A stretch of 64,000 bases of DNA from Agrococcus casei LMG 22410 (GTDB lineage: Bacteria > Actinomycetota > Actinomycetes > Actinomycetales > Microbacteriaceae), in contig NZ_FUHU01000020.1 in NCBI RefSeq assembly GCF_900163565.1, positions 208,468-272,467 of the forward strand. The letters run 5' to 3'. The notes beneath the pieces were generated by a model that saw only the letters and a list, made by a program, of their open reading frames with translations, searched no databases and was not told the DNA's origin. Shown piece by piece: positions 48,439 to 56,957 of the stretch. The position numbers were made by a program, and so were the translations under genes. The stretch's first letter is position 1. Every line of letters starts with the position of its first letter.

Positions 48439-49419
48439 ATGCCGGATCGTCTCTCTGTTCCTGTCTCTGTGCTCGACCGGGCCAACTCGCGGGCAGGGGA
48501 GACCGCTGCAGACACCCTCGCCGGCGTCGTGACTCGTGCTTCGCACCTGGAAGAGCTGGGCATCCGTCGCCTCTGGGTCGCCGAGCATCACGCGGTGCCG
48601 GGCATCGTCGGGTCGGCTCCTGGTCTGCTCATGGCGGCAATCGCCCAGGCGACGTCGACGATTCGCGTGGGGGCCGGTGGCTTCATGGTGCCGGCGCGCC
48701 CGCCGATGATGACCGCTGAGCAGATCGCGACCCTTGAGGCGCTGTTTCCGGGGCGCATCGACGGAGGGCTCGGCGCATCCGTCGGATTCACACAGGCGGT
48801 GCGGGCCGCTCTGCGCCAGGACGCCCCGGCGAAGTGGCGCTATGACGACGACGTCAGTGAGATTCTCGGCTATCTCTCGGGCCAGGGGTCAGTGACGATG
48901 CAGCCGCAGCCGGTCGCAGACACGCCCCTGTTCGTGCTGACCGGCGGCAGTCGTGCGGGGTTCGCCGGCCGCATGGGCCTGGGGCTCGTGCTGGGCGGCC
49001 CGAAGGCTGCCGATGCGGATGCCGTGGCCGAGTACCGCCGCGAGTTTCGCCCCTCGAAGCGGTGCGCGCATCCGCACGCGATCCTGTCGGTGTCTGCGCA
49101 CATCGCCGAGACTGCCGACCGGGCCCACGACCTTGCGCTGCCCGAGGTGTGGTCGCTCGTGCTGTCGCGCTCGACGGGTGCCTTCGATCCGCTGCGGCCG
49201 GCAGCCGAGCTCGACGCTTCGGCACTGACTGACCGCGAGCGCGAGCGATTGGAGACGGGGATGCGCGGCGTCGTCTACGGCACGCAGGATGTCGTCACGA
49301 GGCGGCTGCAGGCGATGGTCGAGCGAGTCGGCGTCGATGAGCTGATGATCACCGGTGCGACCTGGGACCGCGAAGCGGAGGCGCGATCGGACGCTGCCTT
49401 CGCCGCCATCAGCGCCTGA
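48439..49419 (+). CDS. Luciferase-like (LLM class) flavin-dependent oxidoreductase
   Basis: A 326-residue TIM-barrel flavoprotein of the bacterial luciferase family (PF00296), using FMN or F420. Family features: VPVSVLDRA near the start, GIRRLWVAEHHAVPGIVGSAPGLLMAAIAQAT with the AEHH motif, and IRVGAGGFMVPARPPMMTAEQIATLEALFPGRIDGGLG. The substrate is not identifiable. It ends 16 bases from the convergent purU with no clear terminator between. Confidence 0.88.
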   Translation: MPDRLSVPVSVLDRANSRAGETAADTLAGVVTRASHLEELGIRRLWVAEHHAVPGIVGSAPGLLMAAIAQATSTIRVGAGGFMVPARPPMMTAEQIATLEALFPGRIDGGLGASVGFTQAVRAALRQDAPAKWRYDDDVSEILGYLSGQGSVTMQPQPVADTPLFVLTGGSRAGFAGRMGLGLVLGGPKAADADAVAEYRREFRPSKRCAHPHAILSVSAHIAETADRAHDLALPEVWSLVLSRSTGAFDPLRPAAELDASALTDRERERLETGMRGVVYGTQDVVTRRLQAMVERVGVDELMITGATWDREAEARSDAAFAAISA

Positions 49420-49435
49420 CGGTCGGCCCCGGCTG

Positions 49436-50284
49436 CTACCTGAAGATGACGGTGCGGTCGCCGTCGAGCAGTACGCGGTGCTCGGCGAACCAGCGAACGG
49501 CTCGCGTGAGGGTCTGCGACTCGACGTCCTGCCCGATGTGCTGCAGCTGGGCGGGGGAGTGCGAGTGGTCGACGCGCGTGACGTTCTGCTCGATGATCGG
49601 GCCCTCGTCGAGATCGGGCGTGACGAAGTGCGCGGTCGCGCCGATCAGCTTGACGCCGCGGTCGTGCGCCTGGCGGTATGGGTTCGCGCCCTTGAAGCCG
49701 GGCAGGAACGAGTGGTGGATGTTGATCGCGCGACCCTCGAGCGCACGGCAGAGGTCTTCGGAGAGGATCTGCATGTAGCGCGCGAGCACCACGAGCTCGA
49801 TGTCGTGCTGGTCGACGAGCTCGAGGATGCGAGCCTCCATCGCCTGCTTCTCTTCGGCCGTCATCACGGGCCGGTGCTCGAAGGGCACGTCGTAGAAGTC
49901 GGCGATGCGGCTGAGCGACTCGTGGTTGGAGAGCACCAGCGGCACATCGATCGGCAGCTGGCCCTCGCGCTGCCTGAAGAGCAGATCGCTGACGCAGTGC
50001 TTGGCCGTCGACCCGAGCACGAGGGTGCGCAGCGGGCGGCCCACGTCGTCGAGCTGCCACTCCATCTGATGCCGCTCGCCCACCTGCGTAAGTCTCGCCT
50101 CGAAATCGGCGCGGGGCGCATCCGCCTCGACTTGCAGACGCATGAAGAACCGGCCGTTCGACGACGCGAACTGCTGGGATTCGGTGATGTTTCCACCGCA
50201 GTCGACGATCGCGCCAGAGATGGCGTTGACGATTCCGGGCATGTCATCGCAGACGAACGAGAGTATCCAGTGATGCTGTGGCAC
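49436..50284 (-). CDS. purU: Formyltetrahydrofolate deformylase
   Basis: Hydrolyses 10-formyl-THF to formate and THF, balancing one-carbon pools. N-terminal ACT domain: WILSFVCDDMPGIVNAISG, residues 6-80. The formyltransferase-type catalytic domain has VVLARYMQILS, INIHHSFLPGFKGANPY (catalytic His region) and IGATAHFVTPDLDEGPII (catalytic Asp). 282 residues, full length. The start is GTG, 6 bases after TAGAGT, so it is leaderless. Functionally linked to glyA and folD downstream. Confidence 0.94.
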   Translation of the reverse strand: MPQHHWILSFVCDDMPGIVNAISGAIVDCGGNITESQQFASSNGRFFMRLQVEADAPRADFEARLTQVGERHQMEWQLDDVGRPLRTLVLGSTAKHCVSDLLFRQREGQLPIDVPLVLSNHESLSRIADFYDVPFEHRPVMTAEEKQAMEARILELVDQHDIELVVLARYMQILSEDLCRALEGRAINIHHSFLPGFKGANPYRQAHDRGVKLIGATAHFVTPDLDEGPIIEQNVTRVDHSHSPAQLQHIGQDVESQTLTRAVRWFAEHRVLLDGDRTVIFR

Positions 50285-50290
50285 GGATTC

Positions 50291-50300
50291 ACTCTATTCT
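50291..50300. promoter_or_regulatory. Overlapping divergent -10 elements (purU / MFS exporter)
   Basis: ACTCTATTCT reads TAGAGT on the minus strand (50296-50291), 6 bases from the purU GTG, and TATTCT on the plus strand (50295-50300), 6 bases from the MFS ATG. The two hexamers share two bases and the whole gap is 22 bases. Confidence 0.65.
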
Positions 50301-50306
50301 GGATCG

Positions 50307-51530
50307 ATGCCCTCTTCAGCACGCACCACAGCTCCGGCCCGTCTGCCGATGGCGGCGTTGCTGACGCTGTCGTTCACGATCTTCGTCAACATCACCGTCG
50401 AGATGCTGCCGATGGGCCTCATGCTGCCGATGAGCCGCGACCTCGACGTCAGCGCCGAACTCGTCGGGCTGCTCGTGACGGTGTTCGCGTTCACGGTCGT
50501 GCTGACGTCGAGTCTGCTGATCTGGCTGACGCGCAAGGTGTCGCGCAAGCTGCTCGTCGTGATCGTGCTGGTGGTCTTCGCTCTCTCGTGCATCGGGGTC
50601 GCTGTGGCACCTGGATTCGGCGCCGTGGTGGCGCTGCGCATCGCCGGCGGCCTCGCGCACGGTGTGTTCTGGGCTGTCGTCGGGTCGTACTCGGCATACC
50701 TCGTGCCCAAGGCGCAGCTCGGTCGCGCGGTCGCGATCGTCAACGCGGGCGGCTCGGTTGCGTTCGTGCTGGGCGTGCCACTGGCGACGCTGATGGGACA
50801 GCTGATCGGATGGCGCTGGGCCTTCGCATTCTTCGGCATCGTCTCGATCGTGGCCGCGCTCGTCGTGGCGAAGGTGCTGCCCGCGGTCGACCACCGTGCA
50901 GAAGACGTGGTCGCGCAGACCGGACCGGTCGACGTGGTGGCGGATGCGGGGGCCGCCTCAGGTGCGCCGGCCCGCAGCCAGCGCGCCTGGCTGTTCCCCG
51001 TCATCGCGGCCATTGTCAGCACGACGCTGGTCATGATCGGCCAGTACGCGGTCTACACGCACATCACGCCCTACCTCGTCGAGCACGGCGGGCTGCCCGA
51101 GACGTGGCTGAGCCCGACCCTGCTGCTCTACGGCGTCGTCGGCGTCGTGGCTCTCGTGCTGCTCTCGATCTGGTTCGGCAAGCGGCCGACGGTCGAGGCG
51201 ATCGTGTGCCTGCTGCTGATCGTGGTGGGCATGATCGTGCTGCTGATGTTCGACGCGCCTCTGGTCGTCATCGGCGCCGTGCTGCTGTGGGGCTTCGCGT
51301 TCGGGGCGCTGCCGCCGCTGCTGCAGACGCGCGCCATGCACGTGGTGCCGGCGCGGGCGCTGCAGCCCACGATGGCGCTCTACACGACGGGCTTCAACAT
51401 CGGCATCGGCGGCGGAGCGCTGCTGGGCACGATCGTGATCGGCGCGTTCGGCTTTGCCGCGCTGCCGTGGACGCTGCTGCTGTCGGCCGTGGCCGCGATC
51501 GCGCTGATGGCGTTCTCGTCGCGGCGGTGA
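50307..51530 (+). CDS. MFS transporter, DHA1 efflux type
   Basis: 407 residues with 12 predicted helices and a central cytoplasmic loop (residues 190-220, rich in Ala/Asp/Val). The first helices read FTIFVNITVEMLPMGLMLPMSRDLDVSAELVGLLVTVFAFTVVL, the pattern of the AraJ/YdhP/Cmr-like drug:proton antiporters; RIAGGLAHGVFWAVVGSYSA and GGSVAFVLGVPLATLMGQLIGWRWAFA are the antiporter motif region. Likely exports drugs, sugars or nucleosides; substrate unknown. Leaderless start. Confidence 0.88.
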   Translation: MPSSARTTAPARLPMAALLTLSFTIFVNITVEMLPMGLMLPMSRDLDVSAELVGLLVTVFAFTVVLTSSLLIWLTRKVSRKLLVVIVLVVFALSCIGVAVAPGFGAVVALRIAGGLAHGVFWAVVGSYSAYLVPKAQLGRAVAIVNAGGSVAFVLGVPLATLMGQLIGWRWAFAFFGIVSIVAALVVAKVLPAVDHRAEDVVAQTGPVDVVADAGAASGAPARSQRAWLFPVIAAIVSTTLVMIGQYAVYTHITPYLVEHGGLPETWLSPTLLLYGVVGVVALVLLSIWFGKRPTVEAIVCLLLIVVGMIVLLMFDAPLVVIGAVLLWGFAFGALPPLLQTRAMHVVPARALQPTMALYTTGFNIGIGGGALLGTIVIGAFGFAALPWTLLLSAVAAIALMAFSSRR

Positions 51531-51565
51531 GGGTGGCTGGCTGCTGCTGTTCTGAATAGCTGGCG

Positions 51566-51606
51566 TGTGCCTCAACTGCTGGTCCCGGGCCAGCTTTTCA
51601 GGCACA
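51566..51606 (+). terminator. Stem-loop after the MFS gene
   Basis: Outer arms TGTGCCT (51566-51572) and AGGCACA (51600-51606) and inner arms GCTGG (51578-51582) and CCAGC (51590-51594) form an interrupted hairpin 35 bases past the stop. The rest of 51531-51730 has no gene; it includes a CCAGCATTCTGG motif and an imperfect hairpin near 51664-51693. Confidence 0.6.
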
Positions 51607-51730
51607 ACTGCGCCCATCCCAGCATTCTGGCCAGCCCGTGCTTGCCCAAGGGGCGCTTTCCACAGTTCTCGCTCTGCACAGGCGAGAAGAACTGCCGCAT
51701 CAGCCCCCATCCGGGAGGAAGGCTGGCCGC

Positions 51731-52579
51731 ATGGAAAACCTGCTGGCAGATGTCGCACGCTTCGGCGGCGCAACCACTCGACGAGCGCTCTACGCGCTGG
51801 GACACTCGAAGCGCTCCCTGCAGTCAGCTGTTGGCTGCGGAAGTCTGATCGCGCCGGCGCGCAGCTGGGTGGTGCGGCCGGATGCGCATCCCAGCATCGC
51901 AAAGGCGCTCGCATCGCACGGGCGCGTGGCAGGCAGCACGGCACTGGTCACCGCCGGCGTCTGGGTCACGCATGAGGATTCCACTTGGCTCGCGGTGAAG
52001 CCTGGCGCTCATTGTGCGCCTCTCGAACCAGGAACCCGTCGCATTGAATGCGCCTTCGCCCTCGACCCAGCGGCGCCTTGGCGCGTCTCGATTCTGGATG
52101 CCCTCGCTCAGCACTGCAGCCGCGCATCCCGAAACGATGCCATCGCATCGATCGACAGTGCCCTGCACAAGAAGCGCATCGTTCGATCAGACCTGCAGAA
52201 GCTCGCACGTCTGCTGCCTGAGCGACGGAGATCGTGGCTGAAGCGTGTCGACGGGAGAGCCGAGTCGGGTCTTGAGAGCATCCTCAGGCTCGCGTGCCAA
52301 GACGAGGGCTGGTCGGTGGATGTTCAGGTGCCGTTTCGCGGAGGCCGGCTCGATCTGGTCATCAACGGCTGGCTGTGCATCGAAGCCGATGGCTCCGCGA
52401 CCCACGACGACGAGGATCAGGCGCGCAAGGACCGCCGCCGCAACACGCAGCTCGCTGCCATTGGCCTGCGCTGGCACCGCTTCGGGTACGCAGACGTGAT
52501 CTACCGCCTTGAGTCGTGCATCCGCGTGATCCGCACACTGCTCTCGCAAGGCGACCCCCGTGTTCATCAGCCGTGCTGA
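51731..52579 (+). CDS. DUF559-domain protein with AbiEi-like N-terminus
   Basis: 282 residues in two parts. Residues 1-50 (LADVARFGGATTRRALYALG, SWVVRPDA) fit the winged-helix start of AbiEi-type antitoxin proteins. Residues 175-275 are a DUF559 fold, related to very-short-patch-repair endonucleases, with likely nuclease residues Glu182 (ESGLES), Asp208 (GGRLDLVI), Glu218 and Asp220 (CIEADG). Such fusions are common in actinobacteria and are often listed as type IV toxin-antitoxin proteins, but no toxin gene is next to it and activity is unproven. GGGAGGAAGG precedes the ATG. Flanked by repeats of ATGCTGG/CCAGCAT. Confidence 0.8.
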   Translation: MENLLADVARFGGATTRRALYALGHSKRSLQSAVGCGSLIAPARSWVVRPDAHPSIAKALASHGRVAGSTALVTAGVWVTHEDSTWLAVKPGAHCAPLEPGTRRIECAFALDPAAPWRVSILDALAQHCSRASRNDAIASIDSALHKKRIVRSDLQKLARLLPERRRSWLKRVDGRAESGLESILRLACQDEGWSVDVQVPFRGGRLDLVINGWLCIEADGSATHDDEDQARKDRRRNTQLAAIGLRWHRFGYADVIYRLESCIRVIRTLLSQGDPRVHQPC

Positions 52580-52657
52580 AATGCTGGGAATGTGCCGATG
52601 CGTGCTGAGATGCTGGCGGGATTCCAGCATCCGGGGCATGGGCCAGCATCTCGGCAC
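52573..52657. repeat. Direct and inverted copies of GTGCTGARATGCTGG
   Basis: Direct copies at 52573-52587 and 52602-52616 (14 of 15 identical); inverted copies CCAGCATC at 52624-52631 and CCAGCATCTCGGCAC at 52643-52657 (complement to the second direct copy with one mismatch). They can form two alternative hairpins just after the DUF559 stop and just before the glyA promoter, so they may terminate the former. Confidence 0.75.
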
Positions 52658-52661
52658 GGGA

Positions 52662-52667
52662 TACGAT
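52662..52667 (+). promoter_or_regulatory. -10 element of the glyA-folD operon
   Basis: TACGAT placed so that transcription starts at about 52674, right at the 5' edge of the riboswitch. Confidence 0.6.
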
Positions 52668-52671
52668 GGAG

Positions 52672-52742
52672 GCAGCCGCAACTGGCGCATAGGTGGTCAC
52701 CACCGGGGAGCGGCGCTCTGTCACGGTCGCGCGCCTGGGCCG
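52672..52742 (+). promoter_or_regulatory. ZTP riboswitch (pfl RNA motif)
   Basis: Matches the pfl consensus in order: CGCAACTGGCGC, the GGTGG...CCACC helix, ACCGGGGAGCGGC, a variable linker, and the pseudoknot segment CGCGCGCCTGGGCC. This RNA binds ZMP/ZTP, which pile up when 10-formyl-THF is short, and turns on purine and one-carbon genes; glyA is a known target. The glyA ribosome-binding site AAGGAG (52755-52760) lies 12 bases past the motif and no terminator hairpin intervenes, so control of translation is more likely than of termination. Confidence 0.93.
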
Positions 52743-52766
52743 AACCTGATCCGCAAGGAGTAGTCA

Positions 52767-54050
52767 ATGTCTGATCGCCTGCCTTCCACGTTCAATGAGC
52801 CGCTTGCCACGGTCGACCCCGAGATCGCCGAGGTGCTTGAGAACGAGCTCAACCGCCAGCGCGAGTACCTCGAGATGATCGCCAGCGAGAACTTCGTGCC
52901 CACAGCAGTGCTCGAAGCCGCCGGAAGCGTGCTCACGAACAAGTACGCGGAGGGCTACCCCGGCCGCCGCTACTACGGTGGCTGCGAGTACGTCGACGTC
53001 GCCGAGTCGCTCGCCATCGAGCGCGCGAAGTCGCTCTTCGGCGCTGAGTACGCCAACGTGCAGCCCCACTCGGGCGCAACCGCGAACGCCGCTGTCATGC
53101 ACGCGATCGCACGCCCCGGCGACACCCTGCTCGGTCTCTCTCTCGACCACGGCGGCCACCTGACGCACGGCATGAAGATCAACTTCTCGGGCCGCCTCTA
53201 CAACATCGTCGCCTACGGTGTGAACGACGAGACCAGCCGCGTCGACATGAACGAGGTGCGTGCGCTCGCACTCGAGCACAAGCCCAAGGTCATCGTCGCC
53301 GGCTGGAGCGCGTACCCGCGTCAGCTTGACTTCGAGGCATTCCGCGCGATCGCTGACGAGGTCGGCGCATACCTCTGGGTCGACATGGCGCACTTCGCCG
53401 GACTCGTCGCAGCAGGCCTGCACCCCAACCCCGTTCCCCACGCGCACGTCGTGTCGTCGACCGTGCACAAGACCATCGGCGGCCCCCGCTCGGGCTTCAT
53501 CCTCACCAACGACGCCGATGTCGCCAAGAAGCTCAACTCGGCAGTGTTCCCGGGCCAGCAGGGCGGCCCGCTCATGCACGTGATCGCTGCCAAGGCGACA
53601 GCGTTCAAGCTCGCGGCTTCCGACGAGTTCAAGGAGCGCCAGGAGCGCACCCTGCGCGGCGCGACCATCCTCGCCGACCGTCTGCAGGCTGATGACGTCA
53701 AGCAGGCAGGCATCGCGGTTCGCTCGAACGGCACCGACGTGCACCTCGTGCTCGTCGACCTGCGAGACGCCGAGATCGACGGCAAGCAGGCAGAAGACGT
53801 GCTGCACGAGGTCGGCATCACCGTGAACCGCAACGCCGTGCCGAACGACCCGCGACCTCCGATGGTCACCAGCGGTCTGCGCATCGGCACCCCGGCGCTC
53901 GCGACCCGCGGCTTCGCCGACGAGGAGTTCACCGAGGTCTCCGACGTCATCGCCCTCGCGCTGCTGCCGAACGCCGACCTGCCCGCACTGCGCGAGCGTG
54001 TGCGCAAGCTGGCTGACGCATTCCCGCTCTACCCCACGCTGGGAGCCTGA
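52767..54050 (+). CDS. glyA: Serine hydroxymethyltransferase
   Basis: PLP enzyme interconverting serine + THF and glycine + 5,10-methylene-THF, the main source of one-carbon units. Motifs: [64 protein letters not shown] and [16 protein letters not shown] with Lys235 binding PLP. 427 residues, full length. Controlled by the ZTP riboswitch and coupled to folD through a shared base (TGATG). Confidence 0.97.
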   Translation: MSDRLPSTFNEPLATVDPEIAEVLENELNRQREYLEMIASENFVPTAVLEAAGSVLTNKYAEGYPGRRYYGGCEYVDVAESLAIERAKSLFGAEYANVQPHSGATANAAVMHAIARPGDTLLGLSLDHGGHLTHGMKINFSGRLYNIVAYGVNDETSRVDMNEVRALALEHKPKVIVAGWSAYPRQLDFEAFRAIADEVGAYLWVDMAHFAGLVAAGLHPNPVPHAHVVSSTVHKTIGGPRSGFILTNDADVAKKLNSAVFPGQQGGPLMHVIAAKATAFKLAASDEFKERQERTLRGATILADRLQADDVKQAGIAVRSNGTDVHLVLVDLRDAEIDGKQAEDVLHEVGITVNRNAVPNDPRPPMVTSGLRIGTPALATRGFADEEFTEVSDVIALALLPNADLPALRERVRKLADAFPLYPTLGA

Positions 54051-54931
54051 TGACAGCGCAGATCCTCTCTGGCAAGGCCATCGCGGCCGAGATCAAGGCT
54101 GAGCTGAAAGACCGCGTCGATGCCCTCGGCGGACTCGGTGTGCACCCCAAGATGGCGACCCTGCAGGTCGGAGACGACCCCGCATCCGTCGCCTATGTCA
54201 ACGGAAAGCACCGCGACGCAGAAGAGCTCGGCATCGAGTCGGTGCGCGTCGATCTGCCCAGTGGCGCATCGACGGCGGATGTGCGCAAGGCGATCGAGGA
54301 CTTCAACAGTGCGCGAGACATCACCGGGTTCATCATCCAGCTTCCGCTGCCGGTCGGGCACAACGAAGAGGCGATGCTCGAGCTGATGGATCCGGGCAAG
54401 GACGCCGACGGCCTGCACCCGTTCAACCTCGGCAAGCTCGTGCTCGGCGTCTCGGGGCAGCTCGAGACTCCGCTGCCCGCGACGCCCCACGGTGTCGTGC
54501 AGATGGCGCAGCGCTCGGGCATCGAGCTGGCTGGCAAGCACGTTGCCGTCGTCGGTCGCGGCCTGACTGTGGGTCGCCCGCTCGGGCTGCTGCTCACGCG
54601 CCGCGGCGTCGACGCGACCGTCGTGCTCGCGCACTCGCAGACCCGTGACCTCGTCGCGACGGTCAGGGAGGCGGATGTGGTGGTCGCCGCAACAGGTCGC
54701 CCCGGCCTCGTCACGGCTGACATGGTGAAGCCTGGCGCAGCCGTGTTCGACGTCGGAATCACGCGCGGACCGGTCGGCCCGAACGGCAAGGCGAAGCTCG
54801 TCGGTGACGTCGACCCGGGTGTCGCCGAGGTCGCAGGCTACCTGTCGCCGGTGCCCGGCGGAGTCGGCCTCATGACGCGAGTCATGCTGCTGCACAACAT
54901 CGTGACGGCTGCTGAGCGAAGCACGCGCTAG
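54050..54931 (+). CDS. folD: Methylenetetrahydrofolate dehydrogenase / cyclohydrolase
   Basis: Converts 5,10-methylene-THF to 10-formyl-THF in two steps. Motifs: [23 protein letters not shown] with the catalytic Tyr/Lys, [32 protein letters not shown], and [27 protein letters not shown] for [20 protein letters not shown] ends it. 293 residues. Its product feeds purine synthesis and is consumed by PurU. Confidence 0.96.
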   Translation: MTAQILSGKAIAAEIKAELKDRVDALGGLGVHPKMATLQVGDDPASVAYVNGKHRDAEELGIESVRVDLPSGASTADVRKAIEDFNSARDITGFIIQLPLPVGHNEEAMLELMDPGKDADGLHPFNLGKLVLGVSGQLETPLPATPHGVVQMAQRSGIELAGKHVAVVGRGLTVGRPLGLLLTRRGVDATVVLAHSQTRDLVATVREADVVVAATGRPGLVTADMVKPGAAVFDVGITRGPVGPNGKAKLVGDVDPGVAEVAGYLSPVPGGVGLMTRVMLLHNIVTAAERSTR

Positions 54932-54984
54932 CGGCACTCGTTCGCCCGGATGCGGCCGCGCCAACTGGCAGTTCTGCCAGCGAG

Positions 54985-54990
54985 TACAAT
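54985..54990 (+). promoter_or_regulatory. -10 element for panD
   Basis: TACAAT 29 bases before the panD ATG, following a small CTGGCA/TGCCAG hairpin (54965-54980) that may end the folD transcript. GGGGAG near 55008 is the ribosome-binding site. Confidence 0.55.
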
Positions 54991-55019
54991 GGCGTGGCCG
55001 CAATCCTGGGGAGTATTCA

Positions 55020-55445
55020 ATGCAGCGCACCATGTTCAAGTCGAAGATCCACCGTGCCACGGTGACGCACTCCGACCTGCACTACGTCGGGTCGCTGACC
55101 GTCGATCTCGACCTGCTCGACGCATCCGACATTCTTCCTGGCGAGCTCGTCTCGATCGTCAACGTCAACAACGGCGCTCGCTTCGAGACCTACACGATCG
55201 CCGGTGAGCGCGGGTCGGGCGTCATCGGCCTCAACGGAGCCGCAGCCCGCCTCGGCCAGGTCGGCGACCTGCTCATCGTGATCGCCTACGGCCAGTTCGA
55301 CGACGCCGAGGCCCGCGCGCTCGTGCCGCACATCGTGCACGTCGACGCCGACAACCGCATCGTGCAGCTCGAGACCGACCCGGCTGCTCCGACCGCGAAC
55401 ACGCAGCGGCCGCCGCACGCCGTGGCGCCGGCTCAGACCTCGTAG
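55020..55445 (+). CDS. panD: Aspartate 1-decarboxylase
   Basis: Pyruvoyl enzyme making beta-alanine for pantothenate and CoA. The proenzyme self-cleaves between Gly24 and Ser25 in [19 protein letters not shown] and [14 protein letters not shown] with the conserved Asn and Tyr are intact. The core is about 117 residues, so the last 24 (Pro/Ala/Thr-rich) are an extra tail, like the regulatory tail known in mycobacterial PanD. Its 3' end overlaps a convergent gene by 13 bases. Confidence 0.95.
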   Translation: MQRTMFKSKIHRATVTHSDLHYVGSLTVDLDLLDASDILPGELVSIVNVNNGARFETYTIAGERGSGVIGLNGAAARLGQVGDLLIVIAYGQFDDAEARALVPHIVHVDADNRIVQLETDPAAPTANTQRPPHAVAPAQTS

Positions 55446-55969
55446 TTCGCGGGGCGCTCGCTGTAGCGGCGGGCATTCTCACGGATCGCCTCGCGCTCTT
55501 CTTCTGTCGTCTCGCGTCGCACCTTGCCGGGCACGCCAGCGACCAGCGAGTTCGGCGGAATCACGGTGCCCTCGGTGATCAGCGCACCTGCAGCCACGAG
55601 CGAGCCCGTGCCGACGACCGCGGCGTTCATGACGGTTGCGCTCATGCCGATCAGCACGTCGTCTTCGACAGTGCAGCCGTGCACGACGGCGTTGTGGCCG
55701 ATCGAGACGCCGCTGCCGACGCGGCAGGGCGAGCCCGGGTCGGCGTGCAGCGAGCAGTTGTCTTGCACATTCGAGTTCGCGCCGATCGAGATCTCGTCGG
55801 AGTCGCCGCGCACGGATGCGCTGGGCCACAGCGAGACGCCTTCGGCGATCGAGACGGCACCGGATGCGAATGAGCCTGGCATCAGGGTCGCGCTCTCGTG
55901 GATCTCGGGCTGACGGACTTCGCCGTTCAGGCGAAAGGGCAGGATGGTCACGCCTTCGTAGACAGTCAT
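55433..55969 (-). CDS. Gamma-carbonic-anhydrase / hexapeptide-repeat protein
   Basis: 178 residues forming a left-handed beta helix (many [LIV]GxxxxI repeats). Zinc ligands of the gamma-CA family are in place: NCSLHADPG, and [11 protein letters not shown] with two His. ARRYSE near the C-terminus is part of the usual terminal helix. It could hydrate CO2 or be a PaaY-like thioesterase/acyltransferase relative; the sequence does not decide. Overlaps panD (convergent) by 13 bases and the membrane protein downstream by 4. Confidence 0.88.
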   Translation of the reverse strand: MTVYEGVTILPFRLNGEVRQPEIHESATLMPGSFASGAVSIAEGVSLWPSASVRGDSDEISIGANSNVQDNCSLHADPGSPCRVGSGVSIGHNAVVHGCTVEDDVLIGMSATVMNAAVVGTGSLVAAGALITEGTVIPPNSLVAGVPGKVRRETTEEEREAIRENARRYSERPANYEV

Positions 55970-56877
55970 GTGCTCAGTCTACGATCGGGATCGCCGTAGT
56001 GGGTGGTCTCGGTGAATCTGCGAGCCGAGAACACGGCGGCGACGGCGGCGCCGATGAACGGCAGCGGCACAGCCAGATGGGTGAGCGTGAATCCGATCGG
56101 AATCGGCACCAGAATCGGCGGCACGGTGAGCACGAGCAGGGCTGCCGCGATGAGCTTGAACTTCGGGTTGCGAATGCCGACGAGGGTCGCCGAGACGGGA
56201 AGCACCAGCAGCTGCACGGCCGTGATCCAGTAGGCGTGGAAGCCCGCGGACACATCGGCGCTGACGCCCTGCAAGGCCTGCGTGATGACACTCGAGACGA
56301 GCATGCCGAGCGCGGCGACCCCGACCATGGCTGCTGCCGTGATTACCATGCCGCGCGGCCAGTCGCGACGTTTGAACGAAGCAACGAATGCGAGCACAGC
56401 GGCAATCGTGGTCAGCATGCTTGACAGCACGAACGTGGTGCCGATGACGCCCAGGTCGCCCGTGGACTGCGGGGTCGAGTTGATCAGCGCCGTGACCAGC
56501 AGCACGATCGGCGCGGCCACCGCGAGCGCGATCGACAGCCCGAACGCCACGCTCGCGAACGCGCGCGAACGGTAGCCCAGGGCTCCGGCGACGAGGATCA
56601 GATGGATGCTCGCGAAGGTTGCGAGCGTTGCCGTCGGCCAGTTCGTGGCGTCGACGGGAAACACTCCGAGCAGGAAAGTGCCGATCACGAGTCCAGTGAG
56701 GGCGACGGCGGGCAGGATGCCGCGCGGCGGCGGGGGAGGCGCGACATCGAGCCCGTAGGTGCTCCAGTGCACGCCTTCCGGTGCTGCAGGAAAGTCAGCG
56801 GCGACCTTGCCGTCGACGATCACGAGCTCTTCGCCCGGAGCTGGCGGCACTTCGCTGCGATTGGCATCGTCAGTCAT
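55966..56877 (-). CDS. Polytopic membrane protein of unknown function
   Basis: 303 residues. A 52-residue soluble N-terminus with VIVDGKVAADFPAAPEGVHWSTYGLDVAPPPPPR precedes about eight helices. The stop codon overlaps the start of the gamma-CA gene, so this gene is transcribed first and the two form a unit. Together with the copper ATPase it shares a short divergent promoter region of 80 bases. No family recognised. Confidence 0.75.
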   Translation of the reverse strand: MTDDANRSEVPPAPGEELVIVDGKVAADFPAAPEGVHWSTYGLDVAPPPPPRGILPAVALTGLVIGTFLLGVFPVDATNWPTATLATFASIHLILVAGALGYRSRAFASVAFGLSIALAVAAPIVLLVTALINSTPQSTGDLGVIGTTFVLSSMLTTIAAVLAFVASFKRRDWPRGMVITAAAMVGVAALGMLVSSVITQALQGVSADVSAGFHAYWITAVQLLVLPVSATLVGIRNPKFKLIAAALLVLTVPPILVPIPIGFTLTHLAVPLPFIGAAVAAVFSARRFTETTHYGDPDRRLST

Positions 56878-56918
56878 GGTGGGAGTGTATCCCTCGGCTC
56901 TGACACGACCCTTGATTG

Positions 56919-56935
56919 ATACCCCCTAGGGGTAT
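56919..56935. promoter_or_regulatory. CsoR-type copper operator
   Basis: ATACCCCCTAGGGGTAT: arms ATACCCC and GGGGTAT around a 3-base centre, the known type of site for the Cu(I)-sensing repressor CsoR. It lies 22 bases before the copB ATG. No csoR gene is in the window. Confidence 0.85.
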
Positions 56936-56957
56936 AAACTCGGCGGCAAGGAGACCC

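Noticed and set aside
51531..52660. AbiEi/AbiEii toxin-antitoxin pair
   Set aside because: Only the AbiEi-like winged helix is present, fused to DUF559; no nucleotidyltransferase toxin lies on either side.
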